A program made the translations under genes and the position numbers. 64,000 nucleotides of DNA, taken from contig RCNN01000066.1 in assembly GCA_003667245.1 (NCBI GenBank), forward strand, positions 43,311-107,310. Reading direction: 5' to 3'. Position 1 is the stretch's first letter, and the number at the start of each line of letters is the position of its first letter. The stretch comes from Heterostelium multicystogenum. Its lineage: Eukaryota > Evosea > Eumycetozoa > Acytosteliales > Acytosteliaceae. Below, one piece after another: positions 48,517-61,542 of the stretch. The notes beneath the pieces were generated by a model. That model was not told where the DNA came from. It did no database searches and saw only the letters and a program-made list of their open reading frames with translations.

Positions 48517-51500
48517 ATGAAAAATCAACAAATGGAACCTAATATAAACGACTTATCAACTAATATTTCCAACAATCTTATTACCACTACAATTAGTTGT
48601 TCAACAACACCAACTACCACATCCTTACCTACAAATAACACCAACAGCACCACCGCCAACAACAACATTATTAATAACAACATTACCAATAATAATAATA
48701 TCAATAATACTAATAATAATAATACTAGTAATATTATTACTATAAACCATTTAAATAACACCAACAACACCAACCATAACTCAAGTTTAAGTAGTAATAG
48801 TAGTAGTGGTAGCAATAATAACAATAGTCATTTGAATTCCAATCCGAATACCAATAACAACAACAATAATAGCAATAATCATAGTATTCAAGATTCAAAT
48901 TCAAGCCTAATTTCCCAACAACATCATCACCAACATCAACAACAACAACAATATATCCAACCGCAACAATACTATTTACCACCACAATCTGGATTTGGAT
49001 TGAGTTTTCAAATTCCAACCAACAACAGTAATTCACACCATCATCTGAATAATAGTCAGCACTTCCATAATCCTCAGCAACATTATTTTGCGGTTCCAAA
49101 ACCATTCGGTCGATCATCTGGAAGTTTTCCGACATTTCAACAAGCCCAACATCAATCTTTTTCATATAGTCAACCCAAACTCAATATATCCTCCTCAAAT
49201 ATTATTATGAATGATATAGAAACAATGGGACCACTACCAATTCACGCTGGAAATTCAAGTTCATCTTCGTCATCCAACTCCAATGGAAATACCAGTTCCT
49301 CAAACAGTGGTGGTGGAAGCACATCTGCCTTCAGTTTGAACTCATCATATAATCAACTCAACATTTCTCAAAATATGAATATGAACATACAACAAATCGT
49401 AAACTCAAATCCATACGGTTATGACGAAGTCGCACCAACATCGAATCTATCTCAATCTTATGAGAACTTTTTCAATAATTTATTTAATGAGTCGAAAAGA
49501 TTCAAACAATGCCAATCCCAATACCACAAGCAATTCAAATATTATAGTTGTACCCCTAGCAATCAATCATCATCAGCCACCACCTCGACCACTACAACTA
49601 ATACATCAGCGAATCCATTCGTATCAATGACACCAAACAGTGATATCTCATCTCCATCTCCACCAACAAACTCACATCACTCATCGCCATTGCAGCAATA
49701 TTCACCATTACCATCTCCATCGCACTCCTCTGTATCAACACATCATTTGCATGCTCAACACCACTCATCTCCAATGTCGCCACACTCATCGTCATCACCA
49801 TCTTCAGATAGCCATTACTTAAATACACCATCAACTCCTTCCCAGACAAAGAAGCTGAAAAGAGAGTATGAGCAAATTGCACCAAAAGATGAGTGGGAAA
49901 TTATTATCCATCTTCATCAAAGTTATTTTCTTTGTTTGATTCAAAATCAGATTTGTAAGTCATATTCCGAATATTTAGGGATCACAATTTATTAATATTT
50001 ATTTTTATAGAACTGGTAAATTTGGATTTAAAGTCAAGAGAACTGATAAAAACATACAATTTTCAGAGTTGGATTCAGCATGGATTTTATATAGACAAAA
50101 TAGATTCCAAGTAGATTGCGATTTAAATGGTTGTTTAGAGTCATGGAGTAACACTGATCGTACCAATGTATTATATGTTCAAGATGAGAATAATATTCTT
50201 TCTGAAGTTACTGGATTGTATTTTACATTGTATGTTTTGAAGTTTTTCATCCAGCCAAACCACACAAATCACAAATGATGCAAATGAGCGTGTTTCAATT
50301 CACCAACTTGGTAATGCTAGTGGAAAGAAAGATGGTCGTTTACCTGTTGAGCCAATCCCAGTCATCAAGGGTAAGGCCAACTGGACAAAGCTCCAGTTTG
50401 GTTCTGCCACAGCCAACAATGCTCGTCTTCATCCTGACCAACCAAATCCAAACCAACAATTTTTCCGTATAGTTGTCACATTAAATGCTGTAATTGATTC
50501 ATCTCTCCATACTCCAAATCCATCATTCCATTGCCATCATTTTCATCTCCACCATCACCACAATCACAATTCTACCCATTGCAATCAAAGATTTCACCAC
50601 CAATGATTGTGCGTGGTCAAAACCCAGGTCGTTTTTTAAATCACGACAAGTCATGTAAACGAGATTCATCTTCTTCACCAAACAACAACAATAACAACAA
50701 TAACTCAAACAATGGCAATAATAACAGTGGTGGAGGATTTAAACCATCAACATCACAATCATCTCACCAAAATAATAATTCCCATACAACACATCACCAT
50801 ATGAATCAACATTCAAATGTTTTTCAAAGAAATCCCACATATGAATGTAAATTCACAAACTATTGCAGCTGCCCTCGCCCAACAACAAACAACCAGTATA
50901 CCAACACTTCAAGTAAATAATGTTGAAACCAATTCCTCAAATACCAGTATAAGATCATCATCATCATCATTAATTTCATCATCTTCATCATCCTCCGGAG
51001 ATGAACAATCAAATACTACAACAACAGCCACCACTCTTACAACAAACAATAATTTATTTAATTGGTCTCCACAAAAATTTCAAGCTACCACCAATCCATT
51101 TATCACTTCAACATCACAGCTCGCAGTATCAACAAATAATACCTCCGATGTTTCACAACAACAAGCATTCCCAACAGATGTAAATAATAATAATAATTTT
51201 TTCATTAAACAACCATCGCCAATTATAAACTATTTCACATGCTTCAGTTCAACAAAACAATCCATTCATCACACAACAACCACAGCAGCAATTTGTTGCA
51301 ATGGAAGAGCCATTCACACTTAAAACAGAACCATGGTCAAAGCACCACATACCGATGATATCATTTTCACCAATTCCAAAGTTGGTATCAATACACCAAA
51401 TCCAACTCAAGCTTTGAGTGTCAATGGTAATATCTTGGTAACTGGAGAGCTGTTCAAACCCTCGGATCGTCGTATCAAAACCAACATTAAGCGTGACATG

Positions 51501-52829
51501 TCCAATCATTGGGCAAAGATTGATAAACTGAAACTCTACGATTATGATCGTAAGAAGATGGTTGGTTACGATGCCCCATTCGGAGGAGATGATTCAAAGG
51601 AGAATACAGTTCGCGAGACAGGTTTCTTGGCTCAAGAGGTGAAAGAGGTCCTTCCAAGTGCCGTTACAATTGCTGGTGAAGTAAAGCTCCAAGACGGAAC
51701 CGTAATCCCTAATCTTTTGGTCGTCAATGATCGTATACTCCTCCTAGAGAACATTGGTGCCACCCAGCAAATTGGACGTACACTCAAGAAGGAGCAAGAC
51801 CACATCATTGAGATGGACAAAGAGATCAATAGGGTTAAAATTGGTAATTATCAATACCCAAACCTTAGCGCGTGGCCATCTCCTTCTGACAATCTAAATT
51901 TTCTATCTTCTTCCAACTCCTCTTTAAATGCATCTCTTTCCTCTATCTTCCCACTTAATACCTCTCTATCTTCTATTTCTTCTTTAAATTCCTCATCACT
52001 CTCATTGCAGACGGAAAGCGTGAACAACATGTTGTTCTTACCAAAATGCAAGATTTAGTCTCGTTTATGCTCTCTGAGGAAGGAAAAAATTCTAGACATG
52101 ATGACTCTTGTGTTTACTGTAGCCTTATGGGTCTGGGACCTGCCTGGACCATGTTTGTTTTTTGGCTTCTTCATTCCCCTGTTCTGGCTGTTCGGATCAT
52201 TCTTTTTATTCTCTCCATCTCGTGTCAAGTGGATCAGTGGTTTAGTCAATTTCATTACTACCATTCTCTATGTGATTACTGCTGTTCCCTTACTCTCTAC
52301 CAACCACAACTAAGTGGTATCATTTTGATTCCATCATTTACTGGCATGGGTATTGTATGTTGTATTCTGGTTGGTTTCTTCAGACAACGTACATGGGAGT
52401 CAAAGAACAAATACTATCGCGAACGTATGAAGTTGATGCAAAGAATGGCTATCAGAATCTCAATGACCACATTGACCAAATTCGTGATACCTATTCCACT
52501 CGTTCATCCACCAATATCGATATGACACCAATTTCTGAGATTAGTACCACACTTCTTCTCTGTCCAGTGACGATGATCATACCTCTGCATCAAGTACCTA
52601 CAGAAAGTACAACGACATTGACTCATTCAGAGAGATCTCCCATGAATAACCATAAGACTCTCCAGGAGATACCACTACAAAAGATTGTCTCTGACTATGG
52701 AAAGAAAAGCAACCAAAAACGAAACAAAATCAGACTACGACAAGACCCCATTTTCACCAAAAAACTAAAAAGCAAACTTACACTACCAGCACAACAACTA
52801 CTACAACCACCACAAGTACTGAAGAATAG
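48517..52829 (+). CDS. mrfA: Myelin-regulatory-factor-like transcription factor (MrfA family), many frame breaks
   Basis: MRF proteins are membrane-bound transcription factors that cleave themselves to free a DNA-binding fragment. Order: Asn/Thr/Gln/Ser-rich region (48517-49890), Ndt80-like DNA-binding domain (about 50011-50640; GFKVKRTDKNIQFSELDSAW, FGSATANNARLHPDQPNPNQ, IVRGQNPGRF), long low-complexity insert, then the auto-processing S74-type domain (51350-51845; VGINTPNPTQALSVNGN). The Ser-Lys dyad is kept in PSDRRIKTN. A membrane helix (CLFFGFFIPLFWLFGSFFLF) follows. Introns at about 49952-50010 and 51844-52010. At least nine one-base slips: losses at 49898-49900, 50526-50527, 51339-51341 and 52553-52554; gains at 50243-50247, 50834-50836, 51233-51235, 52084-52089 and 52287-52289. 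The 3' end is unsure: 52647 or 52829. Dictyostelium MrfA acts in prestalk gene expression. Confidence 0.8.
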
Positions 52830-53364
52830 TCTTTTTTTAACTTCCAATAAATTATATAATTTATATGTGTATAAAATCCATTTGCTTCAGATAGTTCTCA
52901 CTTGTGTCCAATACATTTAACTTTGCTGGAATAAATTTCCTAAAGTAATTAAGAAATTTGTGCTGATAGATTAACTTCACCAACGCTGTTGGTATTCTTT
53001 AATTCACTTCAACAACAACTAGTCCACTCCTATCTCAAGAAGATGATACAAAACCATTGTATGAATAAATGAGAGTGATGTTAGTCGATATTGACTTTCC
53101 CTACAAAATGTCTCAATTCACTCCAAAGAAAAATTGAAAATGAAGAGTAAAGGTTTATTTTTATCATCCTCAAATGTTGATGGAGGAGATTGTTGGGTGT
53201 CTCTAGTAGAACACTACTGCGGGAGCGTAGATGTTCATATCGAAGAAGGTCCAAGCATCAATTCTCCTTCATTTATTAATATTGAATAAAAAGTGTTACA
53301 AAAAAGTAATCTCACAGTCTAATATTTTTATTATTATAATATTTATAATTCTTTTGCTATCAAA
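52830..53364. other. Convergent spacer, mrfA / CLC, with one small open frame
   Basis: 3' flanks of two convergent genes. Contains an ATG frame at 53140-53289 of 49 codons (MKSKGLFLSSSNVDGGDCWV) in an AAAATG context, with balanced composition but no recognised family. Otherwise AT-rich. Confidence 0.35.
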
Positions 53365-56214
53365 TCAGTTTTTGGTAATTACACCAACCAATTTACCTCC
53401 AACAGAGGTAACATAGGTAAAACTAAGACCTAGCATTGTGAACAAATGGAATACTTTGTTCATTGGTATTTCATCTGGTATCTGAGGGTGCAAAATCCAT
53501 AAGCAATGCACTCTCTCCACTATCTATAATATCACCCAATAAATGATTTGACCATATTGCCTCACCTTTGAGTGTTGCTGCACCATCTTCGCCAACCTCC
53601 AATCCCAATTCATTATTGTTTATACTAATATTATTGTTATTGCTGTTGCTATCAATATGTCTTTTTCTAAGGGTATTATTGCTATTGTTGTTGTTGTTAT
53701 CTATATTTTTCATTTCTATTAAACCATTTCTTTCGTTGTCAGCTTCTTCGTGGTCATGTTCATGCTCATCGTGATGTTGCTCGTCATCGGAGTTCTTCTC
53801 CTTGATTACTTCACTATTATAGTAGTGATCTATTTTAGGGTCAGAGTTGTATGAATCGTCGGCCAATTCAATGTTTTGATATTCAGATGTATTGTGATGT
53901 GAAGGAATTAAAAGTTGTTTGTCGTCATCACTGTCACTTTCCTCATGTGCTGGAGCTTCATTTGTATTGATGATCGAACCAACTTCTCTGTTTTGGACTG
54001 AGCAGTTGTGGTGATTCTGCATGAATCTTCTCCAACTGCTCTTCAACATTTAGAATATGAGTATCCACCAAATCTTGTAAACTAGTTCTTTCAGCCATAC
54101 CGATCAACACCATTTGCTCTTTAGTATCGACAATAGGGATGTAGGTATATCTAAACTTTGCAAGGTAATCCTTAATCTCTTTGACAGTGCTGCTCATAGC
54201 CAGGAAATTTAAATTGGTTTGCATGATCTGCTTTGCTGTCATTGAATATACCCTTTGGAATGATGATATTAATAGCTATTCATAGAGTGGATCAATTCTT
54301 TAGAACTTACTTTTCACTTCTAAAGTTGGATAGGAATGGTAGACCCTGAATCTTAAGGGCAGTATCAAAGAGTGGTTTGTTGAAGGAGTTACCAACTGCA
54401 GACGATGTGATGGAGCAGATTAAGACTGGCATAAGTAATGAAAGCTGACCAGTAAGCTCCAATACAAAGATGGCTGGTGAAAGTGCTCTTGTTGTTCCTG
54501 ATACCAGACCAGCTGAAGCAATCACAGCAAATCCCACAACAGATACCTCCGATATATTGTAGTGGAGGAATATCTTACCTAGCAATCTACCGATTGCAGC
54601 ACCTGTGACAATGAAGGGTGTAATAGCACCACCAGGAATGGGAATAGTAATGTTAAAAGCAGTAAGGAAGAGTTTGCATCCAATATAGACCAAAAGGTTG
54701 TAGACACCATTCATGAAAGGATCGTCTTTACCAGCTGGGAATAAGTATGGGACTGGCTCTTTGTCTGGATGTGAGATAAATTGCTTCATAGCTGCTGAGA
54801 ATGGGATACGAGCAAGTGGTCCCGAAGCATAAGTGATCGCTGATGATAGAATGGCGATGGTAACAACCAATCCAATACGTGACTGCTTCAAAACAGAGTA
54901 ACGAAGACGGAAACGCACAATCTTCTCATAGAGGAATACAAAAAGTGCTCCAATCAATCCACATACGATTCCAATTCCGACAAACAATGCAATGTCAATC
55001 AAAGTATACTTTGATGGAAGATCTTTAGAGTCCACTGTGTATACAGAGAAGGCATAGCTACCGACCAGAGGTCTAGTGAGGTAAAAGATGATAGTGGTGG
55101 TTGTAGCACATAGGAATCCTTTCCATAGATTACCGAAAAATGCAATTGGTTGCTGTGATTTCAATGGCAAATAAGAGTCCACCAATTGGCGCACCAAAAT
55201 TGGCGACTACACCCGACGCGAGAGCACAAATAAACATTTGATATTTCACGATCTGGTTCTTCTTGATGTTGGAGAAAACCTTGAGCTCCATCATTTGGTG
55301 GGCGACAATCGCTGATGCATGCATGAATGGACCGGTTCTTCCAATCGTCAAACCAGCGGCAGTGGCAGCAATCATTCCAATCAACTTGGAAAGCAGTGTC
55401 TTCCAACCAAGTACTCTCGAAAGATTGATACCAGAGAGAATTGACTTCATTTCTGGAATTCCAGAACCAACTGCATAGGGACTTATAAAAGAGATACAAG
55501 AGACGGATATGAACGATAGTACCGTACAGTAGGTGACATAGATCAGAGCATTTTTCAAACTGTACTCTGGCATGTCTTCACCCATCAGATCGAGACGAAG
55601 TATGTTGAGCTTATTCAATATTTCGTCACAAAGCAGACCCATACCTGCGATAATCACACCAAGCAATGGGATAAACAAAAGCGTTGAGATACGCTCCTTC
55701 TTGAACCAATATTTGATACGACGTATGTACGACTTGAAGTCTTTTACCTGTTCAAGCTCGTCTCCATCCATCGTCGGATCCGACTGCAAATTGGAATACA
55801 TATCCACTGATTCGAAAACGACATCGTAATCTGCCATCGAGGTTGCCTTGTATTCTTTGGTGTCCTTGATTTTCGTCAATACCTTGTGCATCTTTTTCTT
55901 GTAATCGTTTGACCTAATGTTTTGTACAACATTCTGTTGCAAAAGCAATCAACCGCTAAGTAATTGGTCCTGCATCAAAGTGGAGTAGCTTCAGGAGTGC
56001 ACTGAAACTGGACTCAACAACTTACATGTACTCTGTTATTGAAATCATCTGATCCATGTTGGAAAAAGTTAGCTACTCTGTCACGACGTTCAGAGTTGAG
56101 AGGATTCAAATCATTAAGATTCAAATTGAGTGGATTCAAATTAAGATTCAAAGGATTCAAATTGATATCTCTCAATGCATTTGGAATTGCATTGAGTGGG
56201 TTGAAATTTGACAT
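53365..56214 (-). CDS. CLC-family chloride channel with two CBS domains
   Basis: Exons 56026-56214, 54311-55933 and 53365-54252. Undoing three one-base gains (55136-55140, 53991-53994, 53486-53488) leaves 2697 nt (898 aa). The N-terminus is a repeated NLNPLN motif. The pore has GSGIPEMKS, then GRTGPFMH where family members have G-K/R-E-G-P (gating Glu replaced by Thr), LLFAIEIT (the second, proton-path Glu absent, as in channels rather than exchangers) and GGAITPFIVTGAAIGR. CBS1 contains MTAKQIMQTNLNFLAMSS; an acidic Asn-rich insert is followed by CBS2 ending FHLFTMLGLSFTYVTS and LVGVITKN. Channel-type CLC is inferred from these residues; membrane location is unknown. Confidence 0.87.
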
Positions 56215-57093
56215 TGTCCTTTAATTCCAACAAAACAATCCAATCCTAACTAAACCTAAACCTTTACCTAAATCTAAATCTAAATCCTATACCTAAATCA
56301 AATACCTAGATATATATAGATATAAATATAGGTTAGCAATATATTTATGTATATATTTAGATAGTTATAAAATGACTGGATTAAATAAAACTAACTAAAG
56401 TGATTGTTGATTGGGATTTGTGGTTGATTGTAATGTGCTAACCTAGTCAGTTTTGTTGTTTGTGTGATTTTGGGGTGAGATGAGGAGGAGGTGAAAAGTG
56501 AAAAAAAGGGAGAGACAGAAGTAAAGATTAAAAATAAACTTGAGAGTAATACGTTTAGTTATTTATTAAGAATATAGGAGTATTAGAAATAATATATTAT
56601 TATTGATTCTCTCTATCTTTATGTCTCTTCCGTAGTAGGGTTCTATTGATAGATAGATATTTTTAAACAACAAACCTACCACTCGTTATTTTTTGTCAGG
56701 CTGGGTTGTTTTTTATTTTATTTTTTTTTTTTATCAAAACTTGGTTCAAACGGCATTAAACAAACCCCAAATCACCTAGTGCAAAGGGGAAGCTCCAAGA
56801 GCCATCACATTTTAATTTTTTTTTTATTTTTTTTTTTTTTTGATTATTCATATGGACAGAATAATTAAACATGTTGATAATTTCGACTGTTGAATTTGAT
56901 CATAGAAAGAAAAGATATTGTATCATGTTACAAATTATATAACCAGTGCACTCTCAATAGTAAGTTCAAGTTTAAATTAAAGAAGATACTTTATTATTAT
57001 TATTATTGGTTTTGGGACTTTGGAATTAAATCACAAAACCAGAAAACATATTTAAAATCATCACAACATTTACAATTTTCATCATCAGATCCT
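56215..57093. other. Intergenic between DUF71-like and CLC genes
   Basis: Upstream region of the CLC gene, with CCTAAATCTAAA-type short repeats at 56240-56300 and long T-runs at about 56710-56740 and 56815-56841. No gene seen. Confidence 0.45.
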
Positions 57094-57874
57094 TCACCGT
57101 CTTTTTTGGGGAACTTTACAAGTTGTATTTGTTGTATCATCTTTGTTTGAATCATTGTCTTCGGTATTTGAGTTGATTGCAGAGTTGCAGGTGGTTGTAG
57201 ACTTGGGTTTAGGATAGGATTTCGATACTACTTCTCCAATATCGAATTCGACTGGCTTACTGAAGATGGGACCATCAAAAGTGAAAGTGTGGAATTCACC
57301 ATTTTCACCACATTGGTCAACATTATCGGGAAGATCATTGAGGAAATCGTGGTCGATCACTCTACCGGCAAAAACTCTTGTCCAATTTTGAACCATTGAC
57401 ACAAGTGACAATGGTCTTAAATCCGAGGTCAATAAAATCTCTGATCAGCTGTTTTGTATCGAGTTTCCAGAGTGGGAAAACAGCTTGGATTCCGATGCTG
57501 CTCAACTGGTCCTCACGGTACTTTCGGAGGTCTTCCAAAAAAGATATCACCAAATATCGAGTGAGTAATGCCATGTGAATCCTTTATTTCATTCATCTTG
57601 TTACCAACAATCTCACGATAGCCATCCATCGAAACATCTTTGGGCAATACCATCTTAGTCACTGGCAATCCGATGCTGGCGGCCTGCTCTTCCAACAAAG
57701 CAACTCTGACACCGTGCATCGAAATTCTATCAAACTCCTCACTGACACTGGTGAGCAGAGTGACAACCTCCAACTTGTCTTCCTTCAATGTCTCTTGTAC
57801 AAGGCAAAAGCCGAGTCTTTTCCACTGCTCCAATTGAACAAAGCCTTTGGTTTTTGAATACTGTTTTCTGACAT
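57094..57874 (-). CDS. DUF71 ATP pyrophosphatase (diphthine-ammonia ligase Dph6-like), short form
   Basis: Single exon. ATG 57874 gives MSENSIQKPKALFNWSSGKD; the PP-loop motif is SSGKDSAFALY. Family landmarks follow: VVTLLTSVSEEFDRISMHGV, FGDIF, IQAVFPLWKLDT, DLGFKTIVTCVN and QCGENGEFHTFTFDGPIF. Dph6 catalyses the ATP-dependent amidation of diphthine on elongation factor 2; short DUF71 proteins without the C-terminal domains may have other roles. Three slips break the frame: one base missing near 57795-57796, and one extra each at 57537-57542 and 57370-57374. Corrected length is 780 nt (259 aa). A Ser/Thr/Asn-rich tail ends at 57094. Confidence 0.82.
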
Positions 57875-58159
57875 CTCTCTTGAAGTTGTACACCAAAAGT
57901 ATCTCTAGATAAAAGTTGTACGTTGCACAAAGTGGCTTTTTTAAAAAAAAAAAAATGATGGCTGCATCAAATGTGGTGGGGTTGAACTCGCTACTCTTTC
58001 GAGTTTTGATTCCTATGAAAAAAATCGTTCGACTTTAATATTAAATAAATTTAATTTATTTTGTAAAAACAGATCTGATTTGAGTGTGTTTCATTGATTG
58101 ATTGGGTGGAACTTTTTTGATCTTTAAATTATTGAGAAACATCAAAAAGAAGAAGCGAA

Positions 58160-58833
58160 ATGACAAAGACTATTACTTTTATCACTGGAAATGCTAAAAA
58201 GTTGGAAGAAGTTATCCAAATCCTTGGTACTTCATTACCACTTCAATCAAAGAAAGTAGATTGTAAGTAATGAACTACATTGAGATGTTGTGAGTTACAC
58301 AACATTGTGCTCGTTCTTGAAGAACATCCTATTAAGTTAATTCGAAACATGATTGCTATAGTACCAGAGTTACAGGGTGAACCATATGATATCTCAAAGG
58401 AGAAATGTAGATTGGCAGCAAAGGAGGTTAATGGACCTGTTTTAATTGAGGATACATGCTTGTGTTTCAATGCATTGAAAGGATTGCCAGGACCCTATGT
58501 AAAGTGGTTCTTGGACAAGTTGGCACCAGAGGGACTGTATGATCTCCTGGCCGCACACAGTGACAAGACAGGATATGCCCTCTGCAACTTTGCTTACGCA
58601 GATGGACCCGACAGCGAACCAATCGTTTTTGAAGGTCGTACCAATGGAACCATCGTTCCACCACGTGGACCACGTGATTTTGGATGGGACCAGTATTCCA
58701 ACCAGAAGGTTTCACCGAAACCTATGCCGAAATGGATAAATCAATCAAGAACACTATTTCTCATCGTCATAGATCACTTGAGAAAGTTAAGGAATATCTA
58801 TTTGCCAATGGATATGGCAACACCTCTCAATAA
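58160..58833 (+). CDS. itpa: Inosine triphosphate pyrophosphatase (ITPA/HAM1)
   Basis: ITPA hydrolyses ITP, dITP and XTP to monophosphates and keeps them out of nucleic acids. Exons 58160-58262 and 58362-58833. Motifs: [13 protein letters not shown] (substrate loop), [38 protein letters not shown], and DFGWDP with the following VFQPEG once one C is added at 58690-58691 (GACCAG for GACCCAG). Corrected length is 576 nt (191 aa), matching the family. The corrected frame ends [13 protein letters not shown] and stops at 58831-58833. Divergent from the DUF71 gene with 285 bp between starts. Confidence 0.9.
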
Positions 58834-59417
58834 ACAGCTAAGATAATAAGATATCTGTAAATTACAATCATCATTTAATGCATATAGCAATCAAACAATC
58901 AATCAATCAAACAATCAGTCATGCAACCCTTGAATCATCAAACAACCACGTGTCATTCGTCGACAACAAAATGGCAAGTCTGAATAGGTGGTCAAGTTTG
59001 CGAGCTTGTTGTAAAAATTTGAATAATGGTGGTTGGTTATTCAGTTCTTTGCTTTTTTGAAAAACTTCATTTCATTTTTTTAAGGTGGGGGTGCGACGCC
59101 TTTAATATCGAAACAAAAATTTGAATTTTTTATATAAAACCTAATTATTTATTATTATTATTATTATTATATATTCAATTTGTTTATTTCTAATTGTTGT
59201 TATTTTGTTATTTCATAGTATTTATATAGATAGATAGCTAACTATTCATTGGTGATTAGTATTCATTTAGCATATTATATAATACAGGTTAATTCATTAT
59301 CTTTGCAGAACAATACAAAAATAGAATAATTATAGATAAAGTTCGATCTTTACATTCATCAATCAACTAATCACAATCAATCAAGATTCGTTCATAGAAC
59401 AAAGTGCCAGCACATAG
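58834..59417. other. Intergenic between itpa and the GOST gene
   Basis: 3' flank of itpa with ATCAATCA-type repeats, a short ATTATT run at 59150-59172, then the upstream region of the next gene. No gene supported. Confidence 0.45.
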
Positions 59418-61272
59418 ATGAAGCTTACAACCAATACAGTAGTGGCTACATTGCTATTACTGACAACATTACTGTACACTAGCAATGCTTTCATTCACCA
59501 TTTGAGTATCAAGGAAGATTACAGGACAACTCTTTTTAATTGAATCGTTTGGTTTTGGTATGGGTGGTGTCATGAAGCTCAATATCACTGATTGGAAGGT
59601 AACAATGTTTGAAAGCTAAATAGTGAATGGAATGATAGACATATGCATTGGCTATTCATCTACTTTTACTATCTATCTATCTATATTATCGATTAACAAT
59701 GAATCATCAATTAATATCTGAATCATAAACTGTAGATTAACAATCAACCAATTTCCGAAGAGAGTAAAAGCACTGTTGGATTCTATATTCAAATCAGTGA
59801 GACTGATGCGAGCTCATTTATAGATGAAACTAATGTTATACATGGAAACTGTCAAGAGCTAATCAACAAAACATTTGACTACACAATTCAATACGACAGC
59901 GCAAAGAATCCACTGTTCACTGAATTCTCTTTCAAAGTATCACCAGGCTTCAAAGAAGGATTCCACAATCTCTACTTCCTTAGTTGCAACAGAGACACAT
60001 CTGTATCATTTGAGGTAGATAGTCAATTTCATTTATGTTTATTTATTACAATACTGATTACTGACATTCAATCTTATACAAGCTTTATTTAGAAGAATAC
60101 AATATTGATTCAAACAACCAAAGAAGTTATCTATCAATTGGTGAAACACCAATTCCAACATTGTATTTTGTATTCTCAATTGTATTCTTAGTTTTATTAT
60201 TACTATGGCTATTTGTCTTCTTAAGAGGAGAAGGGTAAGTTTAAAAAACCATGGCAACAAACATATCATATGATTGGTCAACTAACGTTCTTATATTAAA
60301 TAGAAAACGTGTAAATAAGGTTCACTATTTAAGTGCAGCCTATTTGTTAGTCCTTTCGATTTCCTTGTTCTTTGAATCTGTAAATATAATCCTGTATTTG
60401 AAATCATAGATTATTTAATATACTAATGTTAGCTGTTGTAAATCATACAGGTTGAAAAACATTATATTAAGAAAACAGGTAGTGCTCATGGTTGGAATAT
60501 TGCATACTACATCTTTGCCTGGTAAGTTGTTTAACAGCACAATCTTGAATTTTTAGATCTTCTATTAACTTGTGCAATTTTAGCATTCAAGGATCATTCT
60601 TTGTTATTTTGATTGCTTTGATTGGATCTGGTTGGGCATTTATCAAACCATTCCTTTCTGATAAAGATAAAACTATCTTTATGATTGTCATTCCTTTGCA
60701 GATTTTGGACAACATTGCATTGGTAATGATTGATGAAGAAGCACCAGGCTCAATTGGTTCGATTAGTTGGAAACATATTTTCACTGTTGTCGATCTCATT
60801 TGTTGTGTTGCCATTATCATTCCAATTATTTATTCGATTAAAACACCTTAAAGATGCATCTCAAGTCGATGACAAAGGTAAGTTAGAAGTAATATTCAAT
60901 TATATCATACTACTCTTTAACACAATCTAATCTACATAGCCGCACAAAATATTCAAAAGTTAAAACTGTTCAGACAATTCTATTTGATGGTTTTCTCATA
61001 TCTCTATATTACAAGAATTTTCTTTGCTTTACTCAAATCTTCACTTCCATTCCGTTATACCTGGTTTGGTGATTTCGCATTGTTGATGGCTTCTCTCATA
61101 TTTTATTCTACAACTGGTAAATATCAAGCGATCATATCACCAGCCTCCAAACATTTATTAACCACAATTCTATAGATATCAATTTAGACCATCACTTGAT
61201 AATCCATATTTTAATTTACCAAAAGATGAAGACGGAATTCCATTGGAGGTCAAAGATGATGAAGATGCATAA
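59418..61272 (+). CDS. GPR107/108-type seven-helix Golgi protein (GOST/LU7TM family)
   Basis: Eight exons: 59418-59598, 59736-60014, 60083-60234, 60304-60379, 60451-60521, 60584-60877, 60940-61116 and 61176-61272. The protein has a signal peptide (MKLTTNTVVATLLLLTTLL), a lumenal beta-rich domain (IESFGFGMGGVMKLNITDW), then the family signature LSIGETPIPTLYF at the first helix and KPFLSDKDKTIFMIVIPLQ later, ending in an acidic tail. Slips: one extra base at 59533-59537 and at 60840-60843, and one G missing at the exon 7 donor (61116-61117). Corrected: 1326 nt (441 aa). Mammalian GPR107/108 act in Golgi and endosomal trafficking. Confidence 0.87.
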
Positions 61273-61542
61273 ACATGTTTTTATTATATTTGTTATAAAT
61301 ATTTAGATGCAATTCTTAACTCCGACAACAATCCTTTCATGTATAAAGGCCATAAATAAATTTAATATTAAAAACAGAGTCATCTATTTATAAGCTCTAT
61401 CTAAATACATCATTGCCAAATCTTGGAAATTCACACATCCTATGAATAGAAAAGTCATGACTATATATATATCCAAACAATACAGGTTGTATTCTGGCAA
61501 TTTTAAACTATAAATAGACACATTATTAGTCACTAAGGAAAG
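61273..61542. other. Convergent spacer, GOST / alpha-mannosidase
   Basis: 3' flanks of two convergent genes, AT-rich, with an AATAAA signal near 61356. Nothing else seen. Confidence 0.4.

Noticed and set aside
48525..48824. Leu-rich minus-strand frame opposite the mrfA start
   Set aside because: Antisense of poly-Asn codons (AAT/AAC reads as Leu/Val); not a gene.
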